Positions 9,551 through 18,997 are shown, counted from the stretch's first letter. The stretch: 64,000 nt of DNA from an uncultured Collinsella sp. (GCA_902470695.1 CABRHH010000011.1:15903-79902); one strand, 5' to 3'. Numbers and translations: made by a program. The notes: a model not told the origin generated them from the sequence alone.

Positions 9551-10029
9551 CCTGCAATTTGGGGACGGGGTCGTTTCGTTTGGCGCGCGTGGGGGGCGCC
9601 TGCGCGGCAGCCGAGTTTGGGGGCGCGCAGTTTGGGGACGGGGTCGATTCGTTTTCTGATTCCATGGGGGTGCGGTGTGGGTGCGCAGGGGGCGTGGGCG
9701 CACACGGTGCACGCACGAGCGCGTGGGCGCGAACGGTGCGCGGGAACGCACGAGCGCGTGGGAGCGAACGGTGCGCGGGAACGCATGGGCGCGCCCGGGG
9801 CGTGGGGGCGCGAGCTTGTGGGTGCGCCCGGGGCGTGGGCGCGCACGATGCGCGCGAGCGTGCGCGAGCTTGTGAGCATGCACGGGGCCTCCGTCACCTC
9901 GCCAACCGCATACTGCGTCACCGCGTGCGGTTGACGACCTCGTCGTCCCATACGCTACACTGGTATGACAGAGTAACAACAGGGGCGCGTCCGAGCGGTT
10001 GCCGCCGGTGTCGCGCCGAGGGGGTGTAT
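9551..10029. repeat. Repeat-rich G-rich spacer between kinase and regulator
   Basis: Two copies of TTTGGGGACGGGGTCG lie at about 9557 and 9630, each followed by a similar TTTCGTTT/ATTCGTTTT stretch. A 35-bp tandem repeat occupies 9715-9784 (two copies, one difference), and degenerate relatives continue to about 9870. A possible -10 (TACACT) sits near 9955. ORFs crossing this DNA are arginine-rich shadows without ribosome sites. Confidence 0.6.
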
Positions 10030-10770
10030 ATGGAGGAGGGTGCATGGAGTGCCCTGGTGGTGGACGATGAGCCGCCGATCCGGGCAGAGCTCAAGTACCT
10101 GCTCGGGCAGGATGCGCGCGTAGATGTCATCGAGGAAGCGGGCGGCGCCAGCGAGGCGGTCGAGAAGATCTTGGCGCTGCGGCCCGACGTGCTGTTCCTG
10201 GATATTCAGATGCCGGGCACGAGTGGGGTGAAACTGGCCGATACCCTGCGCAATTTGAAGAATCCGCCGGTCGTCGTATTCGTGACGGCGTTTTCCGAGT
10301 ACGCCGCCGAGGCGTTTGAGCTCGATGCGGTCGACTACGTGCTGAAACCCGTGGAGCTCGAGCGTATCGAGAAGGCGCTCGACAAGGTGGGCGCGGCCCT
10401 GGCGGCCCGCAAGCCCGCGGAGGCTGCGCGCACAGTGAAGCGGCTGCAGGTTGAGCACAGTGGCCGGCGTTCGTTCATCCCGGTGGCGGATGTGTCGTAT
10501 TTCGAGGCACGTGCCGACTACGCGACGGCTCACGCGGCATCGGGATCCTATTTTGTGGGCGAGTCCATTTCGGTGCTCGAGGAGCGCCTGCGCCACGAGG
10601 GCTTTATGCGCGTGCATCGCAGCTTCCTGGTGAATATCGACGACGTCCGCACGGTTGAGGTGGTGCGGCCGAGCGGGCTGATACAGCTGACGCTCGAGAC
10701 GACCGGGGCGAGCGTGCCGGTGTCGCGTCGACGGATGGCCGATGTGAAGCGCTGTCTGGGACTCGAATAG
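10030..10770 (+). CDS. LytTR-family response regulator
   Basis: This 246-residue DNA-binding regulator has an N-terminal receiver domain. The acidic pocket is Asp12-Asp13 (VVDDEPP), the phospho-acceptor is Asp58 (FLDIQMPG), and the conserved Lys is in YVLKP. A C-terminal LytTR domain (about residues 140-244) includes FIPVADVSYFEA and MRVHRSFLVN. The ATG at 10030 follows GAGGGGG. A longer in-frame reading from 9559 only crosses repeat DNA and is rejected. Partner of the preceding LytS-type kinase; such pairs often control cell-envelope or carbon-source responses, and the targets here are unknown. Confidence 0.9.
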   Translation: MEEGAWSALVVDDEPPIRAELKYLLGQDARVDVIEEAGGASEAVEKILALRPDVLFLDIQMPGTSGVKLADTLRNLKNPPVVVFVTAFSEYAAEAFELDAVDYVLKPVELERIEKALDKVGAALAARKPAEAARTVKRLQVEHSGRRSFIPVADVSYFEARADYATAHAASGSYFVGESISVLEERLRHEGFMRVHRSFLVNIDDVRTVEVVRPSGLIQLTLETTGASVPVSRRRMADVKRCLGLE

Positions 10771-11304
10771 AGTCGCGTGCGGTGCCCGGTTTCGGGCCGG
10801 GTCGGCTGGGCTGGGTCGGGCTGGGTCGGCTGGGTCGGGCCGGTCGGGTTGGGCTGGGTCGGCTGGGTCGGGCCGGTCGGGTTGGGCATCGCGGGTTCGC
10901 ATTCCGGCCGTTCGGAGTTTCCGGGTTCGTGTTTCGTCCATCCAGGGCCGTTTTTCGCCTCCAGACGGACAGGAGGCGAACCCTATTTTTCTAGACGGAC
11001 GAACGCCGAACCCTATTTTTTCAAGATGGACGGGAGACGAACCCTATCCCGTCAGGCCCCCGCATCCGCGCCCGCTTTTCGCCCGAACGGGTGCTTAGCG
11101 AACCTGAGCCCGCTTGGACGGGCTGCCTGCGGCCCGGCGTTCCCCGGACGGCCTACATCCGAACCCGGCTTTGCGCGGGCGGTCGGCGCGGATGGACGAA
11201 CGCTGAACCCTTCTTTGCCCAAACGGCCCGCATCCGCACCCGCCTTGCAGCGCCCCTTCACTCTTCGCGATTGGGCTTCTCGCGCACCGCCTCCCGCCGC
11301 CCCT
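10771..11304. repeat. Tandem repeats in convergent intergenic region
   Basis: A perfect 33-bp tandem duplication made of CTGGGTCGG and GGGCCGGTC pieces lies at 10821-10853 and 10854-10886, with a partial copy before it. At 10963-11048 a degenerate unit of about 30 bp, built on AGACGGAC and CGAACCCTATTTTT, occurs three times. Related GAACGG/GGACGG pieces continue to about 11240. No gene is supported here. Confidence 0.65.
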
Positions 11305-12249
11305 TTATTCTTCGCGGTCGAACTCCTCGTCGGCGGCCAGCGGGCGGCCCGAGTAGTTCACGTGGCGCGTCACGGCTTCCATGTCGGCGGTCTCGATAAA
11401 GCGCGTGGCACAGGTCTCATAGTCGTCCAGCGCGTGCTCGAACAGCGCCGGGAAGCTCGTGGTCGAGCGCGCTCCGGTGAAGGGGTCCTCCCAGGCGTAT
11501 TCGGCCAGGTTGCCGGCGCCTGCCGGCGCCTCGGTGGTGACGCGGTGCGCGAGCGCCTGCAGCAGCGGATAACGTTTCGTGAGGCCCTCGGCACGCGCGA
11601 TCAGGCGGTTTTTCGCCGACCCGGCGGGCTCGATCAGGCGATAGGCCGCCTGCATGTCGGCCACCGCGCCGCCGTACTCGCTGGCGTCGATCTCCATGTC
11701 GTACACGCGCCGCGCGCAGAAGCTGGTGAGCGCGCCGCCCACCCGAGCGATGCGCGGGTTGCAGACGAGCTCGTGCGCTGGCGGGTAGGCCTCCACTGTG
11801 GCTCCGTTGCGTTTGAGCTGGAGCATGAGCACGTCGAGGTCGCTTTCGATCACGGCATGCACCTGTCCGCCCGCCTCGGCGAGGTCGGGGTCGGCGGCCT
11901 GGATGCCCCATTGCTGCGCGTAGACGAAGGGGTGCGCGCAGCGGTCGAGCACATAGTGGGACAGAAGTCCGAGGGCGAAGGCGCGGCCGATGCCGGCGTC
12001 GGCCGCGGGCAGGTGCGTGACGCCCTCGCGGATGGCGGCGAACTGGCGCGACATGCGCGAACGGTGCATACGGCGCGCGAGCTCCATGCAGCTGGAGAGA
12101 TGCGGCGTGCGCACACGGAAGAAGAACGGGTCGGGGCCCTGGTTGGCGAGCAGGAAAGCAAGCCGTTCTTCCTCGGTGGAGATGATGCCTGCGGGCAGGC
12201 GGTCGATGCTTGCCTCGCCGAACAGGCGATGGGTGATCAGGGCGGGCAT
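11305..12249 (-). CDS. Zinc-dependent phospholipase C-like protein
   Basis: This 314-residue protein matches the zinc-dependent phospholipase C/S1-P1 nuclease-like fold. Metal ligands are likely His7 near the N-terminus (PALITHRLFGE), a GPDPFFF motif, and the central helix LLSHYVLDRCAHPF. There is no signal peptide, so unlike secreted clostridial alpha-toxins it should be cytoplasmic. The start at 12249 is chosen because AAAGAGG lies five bases upstream; the longer reading overlaps the divergent transporter gene. It is transcribed away from the ABC operon. The substrate is unknown, and many actinobacterial members are uncharacterised. Confidence 0.8.
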   Translation of the reverse strand: MPALITHRLFGEASIDRLPAGIISTEEERLAFLLANQGPDPFFFRVRTPHLSSCMELARRMHRSRMSRQFAAIREGVTHLPAADAGIGRAFALGLLSHYVLDRCAHPFVYAQQWGIQAADPDLAEAGGQVHAVIESDLDVLMLQLKRNGATVEAYPPAHELVCNPRIARVGGALTSFCARRVYDMEIDASEYGGAVADMQAAYRLIEPAGSAKNRLIARAEGLTKRYPLLQALAHRVTTEAPAGAGNLAEYAWEDPFTGARSTTSFPALFEHALDDYETCATRFIETADMEAVTRHVNYSGRPLAADEEFDREE

Positions 12250-12365
12250 AAGGACCTCTTTCCTCGCGCGCGGTGGCAGCGCGGTCGTATGTGCTCGGTG
12301 CCTATTATGCCCCCGCCGCGCCGCCTGAAACGCGCGCGAGCTGTGTGCTGTGCGTTTCCGGCGCG

Positions 12366-12393
12366 TTGCAACCTCTCGTTGTTTCGGTATGCT
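12366..12393 (+). promoter_or_regulatory. Putative promoter of the amino acid ABC operon
   Basis: TTGCAA (12366-12371) and TATGCT (12388-12393) are separated by 16 bases, about 90 bp upstream of the ATPase start. This is a reasonable sigma-70-type match in otherwise G+C-rich DNA. Confidence 0.45.
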
Positions 12394-12484
12394 TACTAGA
12401 CGCAGCGGCATACTATATGAATAGACAGACACCTGAGCTGGGAAGCTGCCTGGCTCCATAGGAGGGAAAGGGGACGCTTCCATC

Positions 12485-13216
<732 letters not shown>

Positions 13217-13225
13217 GGGGCGCGT

Positions 13226-14335
13226 ATGCTGAACGATTCCAAGGTGAACGGGCGCGCGAGCGCTGAGCGGGCTGCGGCGACCGCGCAAAACGGGCTCGAC
13301 GGCGTTCCCCGTGTGGGGCTGCGCGTGCCGGATGCGCGCATGACGGCGGGCGCACGTGGGCACGGGTATGCGCTGCGCGGGCCGTCTGTGGCGTGCGGGC
13401 GCGCGAGCGCACGTCGCTCCGCCACCCCGGCATCCGCCACCGCTACTCCGACACCCGCTGCCACCCCGGCACCCGCCACCACCACCCTGACCCGGCGCTC
13501 GTTTCTGCGCGTCGCAGCTGCGGGCGCGGCGGCGGCCATCGGCGTCGGCGCGCTGGCGGGTTGCGGGTCCGCGGCGCCGTCCGGTAGCGCGCAGGCGGGC
13601 TCCAAGGTGGCGGCCATCAAGGCGCGCGGCCAGCTCAACGCCGGCGTGAAGAAGGACGTGCCGGGCTACGGCTACTTCGATCCGGCCACCGGCACCTACG
13701 AGGGCATGGAGATCGACCTGTGCTACCAGGTGGCGGCCTCCCTCTTCGGCGTGAGCTACGAAGAGGCCCGCGAGCGAGACCTCGTGGCCTTCACCGACGT
13801 GACGCCCAAGACGCGCGGCCCGCTGATCGACAACGACCAGCTCGATATCGTGTGCGCAACCTACACGATCACCCCCGACCGCGAGAAGTCCTGGGATTTC
13901 TCCGAGCCCTACCGCACCGACTACGTGGGCCTCATGGTGAAGAAGCGCGCCGGCTTCACGCGCATCGCCGATTTGGACGGCAAGATCATCGGTGTTTCGC
14001 AGGGTGCCACCACGCAGGGCAACATCGAGCAGATGCTCAAGGACGAGCATATCGATGCCACGCCGGAGTTTTTGGCGTTCTCGGGCTATCCCATCATCAA
14101 GAGCTCGCTGGACGCCGGCAACATCGACTGCTTCGCCATGGACCGCTCCACGCTGTCGGGCTACATGAACGAGACCGTCGAGCTGCTGGAGCCCGAGGTG
14201 AAGTTCGGCGAGCAGCACTACGGCATCGCCACCAAGAAGGACAGCGACCTGTCGGCCGTGGTGGACCAGGTGGTGCTCGCGTGCCAGGCAAGCGGCTGGC
14301 TCGACGAGGAAATCGACACATGGGGTCTGGTGTAG
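13226..14335 (+). CDS. Amino acid-binding lipoprotein of the ABC transporter
   Basis: This 369-residue protein has a family 3 solute-binding domain (from about residue 130: AAIKARGQLNAGVKKD, then DLDGKIIGVSQGATT). An export signal is embedded internally: twin arginines in TRRSFLR (Arg90-Arg91), a hydrophobic stretch and lipobox LAGC with Cys113. About 85 residues rich in Ala, Thr, Pro and Arg precede the twin arginines, which is unusual. The ATG at 13226 follows AGGGGG and is the only start with a ribosome site, but a closer non-canonical start cannot be excluded. It should capture glutamate, glutamine or cystine-like substrates outside the membrane for the adjacent permeases. Confidence 0.87.
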   Translation: MLNDSKVNGRASAERAAATAQNGLDGVPRVGLRVPDARMTAGARGHGYALRGPSVACGRASARRSATPASATATPTPAATPAPATTTLTRRSFLRVAAAGAAAAIGVGALAGCGSAAPSGSAQAGSKVAAIKARGQLNAGVKKDVPGYGYFDPATGTYEGMEIDLCYQVAASLFGVSYEEARERDLVAFTDVTPKTRGPLIDNDQLDIVCATYTITPDREKSWDFSEPYRTDYVGLMVKKRAGFTRIADLDGKIIGVSQGATTQGNIEQMLKDEHIDATPEFLAFSGYPIIKSSLDAGNIDCFAMDRSTLSGYMNETVELLEPEVKFGEQHYGIATKKDSDLSAVVDQVVLACQASGWLDEEIDTWGLV

Positions 14336-14428
14336 CCACGGCGAGCGCACAGGCCCGGAGCGGCGCGGATACGCGCCGGGGTCGAAGGCCGGTAGAGCCG
14401 TACCGAAGGTGAAGGTGAAAGGAGCGCT

Positions 14429-15241
14429 ATGCTCGAAGGATTGCTCGATCCGCAGCGCTGGTCGCTTGCGTTTGAACATATGGATACATTCTGGGCCGGC
14501 TTTGCCGTGACCCTGCAGGTGGTGGTTGCCGGCTTGGTGCTGGCGCTGGTGCTGGGCTGCGTGCTCGGTATCTTCTCGTGCTCCCGCTCCCGGGTGCTGC
14601 GCGCCATCTCGCGCGTGTACGTGGAGTTCTATCAGAACACACCGCTGCCGGTGCAGGTCATGTTCATGTACATGGCCGGCCCGCAGGTCCTGCAGATGAT
14701 GACGGGCGCCGCGGCTCCGGTTCGCATCGCGCCGTTCGCGCTGGGCACGCTCGGCGTGGGTCTCTACCATGCGGCCTATATCTCGGAGGTTATCCGCACC
14801 GGCATCGAGGCGGTGCCGCGCGGGCAGATGGAGGCGGCGCAGAGCCAGGGCTTCTCGCGCATTCAGGCCTACGCCTACATCGTGCTGCCGCAGACGTTCA
14901 AGATCATTCTGCCGCCGCTGTGCAACCAGGCACTCAACCTGGTGAAGAACACCTCGGTGCTGGCGCTGGTGGCCGGCGGCGACCTCATGTACCGCTCGGA
15001 TAACTTCGTGAGCCTCTACGGGTACCTGCAGGGCTACATTATCTGCTGCTTCATGTACTTCATCATCTGCTTCCCGCTGGCGCTGCTGGTGCAGTGGGCC
15101 GAGCGCCGCAGCAAGGAGCGCCCGCGCGCCAAGCATATCCCGGGCATCACGGACCGGCCGATGGCTGCAGCAGCCGGGGCTGCTGCCGGGGCGGGTGCCG
15201 CTGCGGCGCCGGCTGGTACCGCCGCAGGAAAGGAGGCGTAG
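14429..15241 (+). CDS. Polar amino acid ABC transporter permease (first)
   Basis: This 270-residue HisM/GlnP-type permease has the EAA cytoplasmic loop (EAAQSQGFSRIQAYAYIVLPQ) that contacts the ATPase. It has about five membrane helices and an Ala/Gly-rich C-terminal tail of about 30 residues beyond the usual end. GAAAGGAGC precedes the ATG. It forms a heterodimeric channel with the permease encoded three bases downstream. Confidence 0.92.
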   Translation: MLEGLLDPQRWSLAFEHMDTFWAGFAVTLQVVVAGLVLALVLGCVLGIFSCSRSRVLRAISRVYVEFYQNTPLPVQVMFMYMAGPQVLQMMTGAAAPVRIAPFALGTLGVGLYHAAYISEVIRTGIEAVPRGQMEAAQSQGFSRIQAYAYIVLPQTFKIILPPLCNQALNLVKNTSVLALVAGGDLMYRSDNFVSLYGYLQGYIICCFMYFIICFPLALLVQWAERRSKERPRAKHIPGITDRPMAAAAGAAAGAGAAAAPAGTAAGKEA

Positions 15242-15244
15242 GCG

Positions 15245-15883
15245 ATGGAGATCTTCAACGCTACCAACCTTATCTACATCCTGGGCGGATTCGTCAAGAC
15301 CATCGAGATCTCGGTGCTCGCGATCGTGTGCTCGCTGATACTGGGAACGGTGCTCGCGTTGGTGAAAAGCTATGCGCCGCGCCCGCTGCGCATGCTGGCG
15401 AGCGCCTACATCGAGCTGTTCCGCTGCACGCCCAACCTGCTGTGGATCCTGTTCGTGTACTTCACCGTGCAGGGCATCGACGTGCTCATCTCCACGCTGG
15501 CGTTCACCTTGTTCACGAGCGCCGTCATGGCCGAGATCGTGCGCGGCGGCCTGAACGCGGTGCCCACCGGTCAGTTCGAGGCCGCGCGCAGCCAGGGTTT
15601 CGGGTTTTTCGCCACGATGTTCTACATCATCCTGCCGCAGACGTTCAAGACGATCATCCCGGCGCTGTTCTCGCAGTGCACCACGGTGATCAAGGACAGC
15701 TCGTACCTGTCGGGCATCAACGTGGCCGAGTTCATGTACACCACCAACGTGGTCATGGCGCATGCGGTCACGCTCGATCAGGTGCTGTTGCTGTACGGGT
15801 TTGTGTTCGCGCTGTACTTCGCGCTGAACTTCGGCATCTCGCTGCTGGTGCGCGCCTATCAGCATCGCGTCGTCGCGGCGTAG
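15245..15883 (+). CDS. Polar amino acid ABC transporter permease (second)
   Basis: This 212-residue permease is paralogous to its upstream neighbour. The EAA loop is EAARSQGFGFFATMFYIILPQ, and five hydrophobic segments are visible. GAAAGGAGG sits just upstream, inside the end of the preceding gene's tail. With the first permease it completes the import channel for the binding lipoprotein and ATPase. Confidence 0.92.
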   Translation: MEIFNATNLIYILGGFVKTIEISVLAIVCSLILGTVLALVKSYAPRPLRMLASAYIELFRCTPNLLWILFVYFTVQGIDVLISTLAFTLFTSAVMAEIVRGGLNAVPTGQFEAARSQGFGFFATMFYIILPQTFKTIIPALFSQCTTVIKDSSYLSGINVAEFMYTTNVVMAHAVTLDQVLLLYGFVFALYFALNFGISLLVRAYQHRVVAA

Positions 15884-15896
15884 TTTGGAGGCTTTC

Positions 15897-16643
15897 ATGG
15901 GTTTCATCAAGCAGGTTCTCGACAAGCGGGCTGCCGCGGGCCAACCGCAGGCGGGTCAGCCGGTCGTGATCACCATCGCGCGCGACTTCGGGGCCGAGGG
16001 GCACGAGATCGGCAAGATGCTCTCGGTTGAGCTGGGCATTCCGTTGTACGACAACGAGCTGCTGGTGCGCACCGCCACGCGCGCGGGGGAGTCGCTCGAC
16101 AAAACGGCCGCCTACGACGAGCGCATGTCGGCCGAGTTCATGGCGTTTTTGCCCGACCGGGTGGACGCACGCTCGCTGTCGGACAAGCTGTTCCGCAGCA
16201 TGTCGCAGGTGATCGTGGACCTGGCGGCAACGCGGAGCTGCATCATCGAGGGGCGCCTGTCCGACTACCTGCTCCGCAGCAATCCGAATCACCTGGCGGT
16301 GCTGGTGACAGCTCCGTTCGACGAGCGCGTGGAGATCGTACGCGCCAAGCGCGGGCTGTCGAAGAAGAAGGGCGCCAAGCTGGTGCGCGAGATGCAGCAT
16401 GCGCGCGAGGCGTTCTACAAGCGCTACTCGGCGGGCAAGTGGAAGATGACCGACGGCAAGGACCTGGTGGTCAACCGCGCCAAGCTGGGGCGCGAGGGCT
16501 GCGTGGGCGTGATCGCGGCGGCGTATCGGGCGAAGCTGCGCGAGCTGGGGGTGGCCGACGCGCCGAAGCCGAAGCCGGTTGTTGAGGTGACCGACGAGGA
16601 CACGCTGCATGTGCAGGCACGCGTGGAGCCGAAGGCGGAGTAG
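15897..16643 (+). CDS. Cytidylate kinase-like family protein
   Basis: This 248-residue cytoplasmic protein matches the cytidylate kinase-like (AAA/CMP-kinase 2) family. The N-terminal strand VVITIARDFGAEGHEIG occupies the P-loop position but lacks the classic GxGKGT sequence. Later elements are CIIEGRLSDYLL, VTAPFDERVEIV and a KKGAKLVREM helix. TTGGAGG lies just upstream of the ATG, 13 bp after the permease stop, so it is probably co-transcribed with the transporter. The true phosphate acceptor in this family is generally not established; a role in nucleotide salvage is only a guess. Confidence 0.8.
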   Translation: MGFIKQVLDKRAAAGQPQAGQPVVITIARDFGAEGHEIGKMLSVELGIPLYDNELLVRTATRAGESLDKTAAYDERMSAEFMAFLPDRVDARSLSDKLFRSMSQVIVDLAATRSCIIEGRLSDYLLRSNPNHLAVLVTAPFDERVEIVRAKRGLSKKKGAKLVREMQHAREAFYKRYSAGKWKMTDGKDLVVNRAKLGREGCVGVIAAAYRAKLRELGVADAPKPKPVVEVTDEDTLHVQARVEPKAE

Positions 16644-16871
16644 CGCGTCTGGGATCGGCGGCGGAGCGCCGGGTGGCCGGGTCCGTTCGGGACGGGTGCC
16701 GCGCCGTGCGGTCCAAAGCCGTTTGGGGAGCGTGTGGCGCCATGCGGCGCGCCGTCATGCGCAGCTTGCGGGCCGCCGGACGTGGTCGGCGGCGGAGGGT
16801 GGCCCGTCGCCGGTCGTGCTTCGTCTCCGTGCGTTGCGTTGTGGTGAGGTCGATGCAGCTCCCCACGGCAA

Positions 16872-17411
16872 TCATTCCCGTTCCGTCACTCGTTTGGAGC
16901 GCGCGCCCTTCCTCCGGAGCAGCCAGGTGAGGCCGATCATCGCGGCGAGGCCGGGAAGCCACGCGGCGGTCCCCGCCAGCGCCCGGTCCCACAGCATGCG
17001 CCACTCGATCCGGGCGGCGTCCCGCAGCACGCGGGTCAGCACCGCGCGCTCCATCGGCTTGTTGTCGTTGGTGCATACGATCTCGACGCCGTCCACGACG
17101 AGGCGGTTGACCATGCGCGTCGCCGGCAGCGGCACCGGCTCGGGCTCGTCGAGCACGACGCTCTCGACGCCGTCGACCCGCTCGAGCTCGTCCACGTGGT
17201 CGGTGTTGCAGAGGTAGTGGTACACCTGGTGGAAGTAGATGTCCGGGTCGGGCTCCGAGCCGCCGGGTAGGAAGCCCGATCGCGCGAGGGGCAGGGGTGC
17301 GGCGCCGTACCGCAGGGGCATCTCGACGACCCAGCGCGGCCACAGCCACGCCGCCGACCAGATGGCGAAGACGACCCAGAGCGCGCGAAGGTGTTTCCCG
17401 AGACGCGTCAT
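16872..17411 (-). CDS. LXG-type immunity-like membrane protein, unit A
   Basis: This 179-residue protein has one membrane helix near the N-terminus (LGKHLRALWVVFAIWSAAWL), a central domain of about 100 residues, and a near-invariant C-terminal segment (DAARIEWRMLWDRALAG, then a second helix ending LLRRKG). Basic residues flank both helices on the same side, so the central domain should face outside. It is the last of six paralogous units. Its ATGA start overlaps the stop of the preceding unit, indicating translational coupling. The N-terminus resembles unit D most closely. Its presumed role, protecting the cell from an LXG toxin, is inferred from position and topology only. Confidence 0.75.
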   Translation of the reverse strand: MTRLGKHLRALWVVFAIWSAAWLWPRWVVEMPLRYGAAPLPLARSGFLPGGSEPDPDIYFHQVYHYLCNTDHVDELERVDGVESVVLDEPEPVPLPATRMVNRLVVDGVEIVCTNDNKPMERAVLTRVLRDAARIEWRMLWDRALAGTAAWLPGLAAMIGLTWLLRRKGARSKRVTERE

Positions 17412-18376
17412 GGCCGGGCCCCCTTCCTCCGGAGCAGCCAGGTGAGCCCGAGCATCGCGGCCAGCGCCGCCGCCCACGCCGCGGTCCCCGCCAGGGCCCG
17501 GTCCCACAGCATGCGCCACTCGATCCGGGCGGCGTCCTGCAGCACGCGGGCGAGAATCGGCCCCTTCACGGGGTCGTCCCAGTCGTTGCGGTGAACCGTT
17601 GTGCCGTCGACCACGATAAAATCGACGGGCTGAACCGTGTTGAACAGGTCTATTTGTGGGTCATCGAGGGAGATGCGCTCGACACCCGGTGCCGCCTCGA
17701 GTGACTGCACGTGGCCCTTGTCCTCCAGGAAAAAGGCAACCTTGTCATATAGGGTGCCCCAAAGGTAGCCATCGTCCTGGCGGTACGGCAGCGCGGGCTT
17801 GCAATATGCTTCCTTGGCAGTCGGGAGGAAAGAGCGCGTTCCCCACGGAGGCGTCTCCACGAACCAGACCGACCAAAGAAATGCGCAAGATGCCGCGGTG
17901 AAGAGGGCCCAAAGGCCCGCCGCCGCCCACGCGGCGGTCCCCGCCAGGGCCCGGTCCCACAGCATGCGCCACTCAATCCGGGCGGCGTCTTGCAGGACGC
18001 GGGCTAGAATCGGCCCCTTCACGGGGTCTTCGTCTTCGTCGTACCAAATTTTGACCCCATCCACAACGAGATATTCAACGTTTCGGGTTATCGGTACAGG
18101 CTCTTGCTTTTGAAGAACAACGCGCTCGACGCCTGGTGCCATTTCAAGCTCTTTGACATGGTCCGGGTTCCAAAGGAAGTGGGATATCTGGTTGAGGGTG
18201 GGTGCCTGAGGGTCGCCATCAGATTGCGCGGCGATGCAGTCTCCCTGTGCGAGGGGGAGAAATACAAGCCCGTCTGCTTCTGGTGCTTCAACGAACCAAA
18301 TTTGGAACAGCGATATAGCGCAAATAACGCAGAATGCCGACCATAGGATACGGAGGAACTTCTGCTTTGGCGTCAT
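17408..18376 (-). CDS. Fused double immunity-like membrane protein, units B1 and B2
   Basis: This 322-residue ORF contains two paralogous units head to tail. B1 runs from MTPKQKFLRILW to DRALAGTAAWAAAG; there its C-terminal helix is joined directly to the N-terminal helix of B2 (LWALFTAASCAFLWSVWFV), probably by a deletion between two adjacent genes. B2 then runs to the usual LLRRKGARP end. The join leaves one hydrophobic stretch of about 30 residues where two helices would be expected, so the membrane side of the second domain is uncertain. Both ends overlap neighbours by ATGA. Presumed immunity function, inferred. Confidence 0.72.
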   Translation of the reverse strand: MTPKQKFLRILWSAFCVICAISLFQIWFVEAPEADGLVFLPLAQGDCIAAQSDGDPQAPTLNQISHFLWNPDHVKELEMAPGVERVVLQKQEPVPITRNVEYLVVDGVKIWYDEDEDPVKGPILARVLQDAARIEWRMLWDRALAGTAAWAAAGLWALFTAASCAFLWSVWFVETPPWGTRSFLPTAKEAYCKPALPYRQDDGYLWGTLYDKVAFFLEDKGHVQSLEAAPGVERISLDDPQIDLFNTVQPVDFIVVDGTTVHRNDWDDPVKGPILARVLQDAARIEWRMLWDRALAGTAAWAAALAAMLGLTWLLRRKGARP

Positions 18377-18897
18377 GCTATCCCCTTCCTTCGGAGCAGC
18401 CAGGTGAGGCCGAGCATCGCGGCGAGCGCCGCCGCCCACGCCGCGGTCCCCGCCAGGGCCCGGTCCCACAGCACGCGCCACTCGATCCGGGCAGCGTCCC
18501 GCAGCACGCGGGCGAGAATCGGCCCCTTCACGGGGTCGTCCATTTCAGCAGGCTTGATGGCAATATCGTCCACGACTATATGATCGACCATTTGCGTTGG
18601 TGGGAACGGCACCGGTTCAATCTCCTCGAGCACGACCTTTTCAACGCCGGGAGCTTGTCGGAGTTCTCCCGTATGATCGGGGTTCCAGAGATAGTGATAG
18701 ACCTGCTGGAAATCGGGACCGCTGGCAGCGGGGCGCGCATCTTGTTTCTGTGGCAAGAAAAAGGCCTCCGAGCAGGGAAGGAGCAACGTTCCCGGCTGCA
18801 AAGGCGTCTTCACGAACCATATATGCTGCAGAAGCAAGCACGTGCCGATCTCGAACACAGCCCAGACCGCAGCCAGGGTTCTACTCTTCCATTTCAT
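18373..18897 (-). CDS. LXG-type immunity-like membrane protein, unit C
   Basis: This 174-residue paralogue has an N-terminal helix (MKWKSRTLAAVWAVFEIG), then WFVKTP, a central domain with HYLWNPDHTGELRQAPGVEK, and the invariant C-terminal block. It is closest to unit E. AAGGAG lies just upstream of the ATG at 18897. Its first 17 bases overlap the 3' end of a toxin gene remnant, the same overlap seen between the intact LXG toxin and unit E. This unit therefore probably protected against the lost toxin. Confidence 0.75.
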   Translation of the reverse strand: MKWKSRTLAAVWAVFEIGTCLLLQHIWFVKTPLQPGTLLLPCSEAFFLPQKQDARPAASGPDFQQVYHYLWNPDHTGELRQAPGVEKVVLEEIEPVPFPPTQMVDHIVVDDIAIKPAEMDDPVKGPILARVLRDAARIEWRVLWDRALAGTAAWAAALAAMLGLTWLLRRKGIA

Positions 18898-18997
18898 CGT
18901 TCTCCTTCCTCGGGCTATCGAGGAACGTGTTGTAGAGTCCGACCTGTTCTCCCGCGTAGGAGCGTGCATATCGCTGCACTCGCTGCCCGTCATTCGC
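18881..18997 (-). pseudogene. Remnant 3' end of a second LXG toxin gene
   Basis: In the frame ending at 18881 the last ~35 codons (including EQVGLYNTFL and a final NDEMEE) align with the C-terminus of the intact toxin at 20617 (EQASLYDTFL ... NNEMEE). Upstream of this tail the frame is only a shadow of the small helical protein gene, so almost the whole toxin gene has been deleted. The remnant still overlaps the start of unit C by 17 bases, as in the intact toxin-immunity pair. It encodes no functional toxin on its own. Confidence 0.7.

Noticed and set aside
9559..10029. 157-codon N-terminal extension of the LytTR regulator
   Set aside because: Encoded by tandem repeat DNA, with no ribosome site; the receiver domain starts normally at 10030.
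10777..12399. Plus-strand frame over the tandem repeats and antisense to the phospholipase gene
   Set aside because: Begins in a 33-bp tandem repeat and continues opposite a real gene; no ribosome site.
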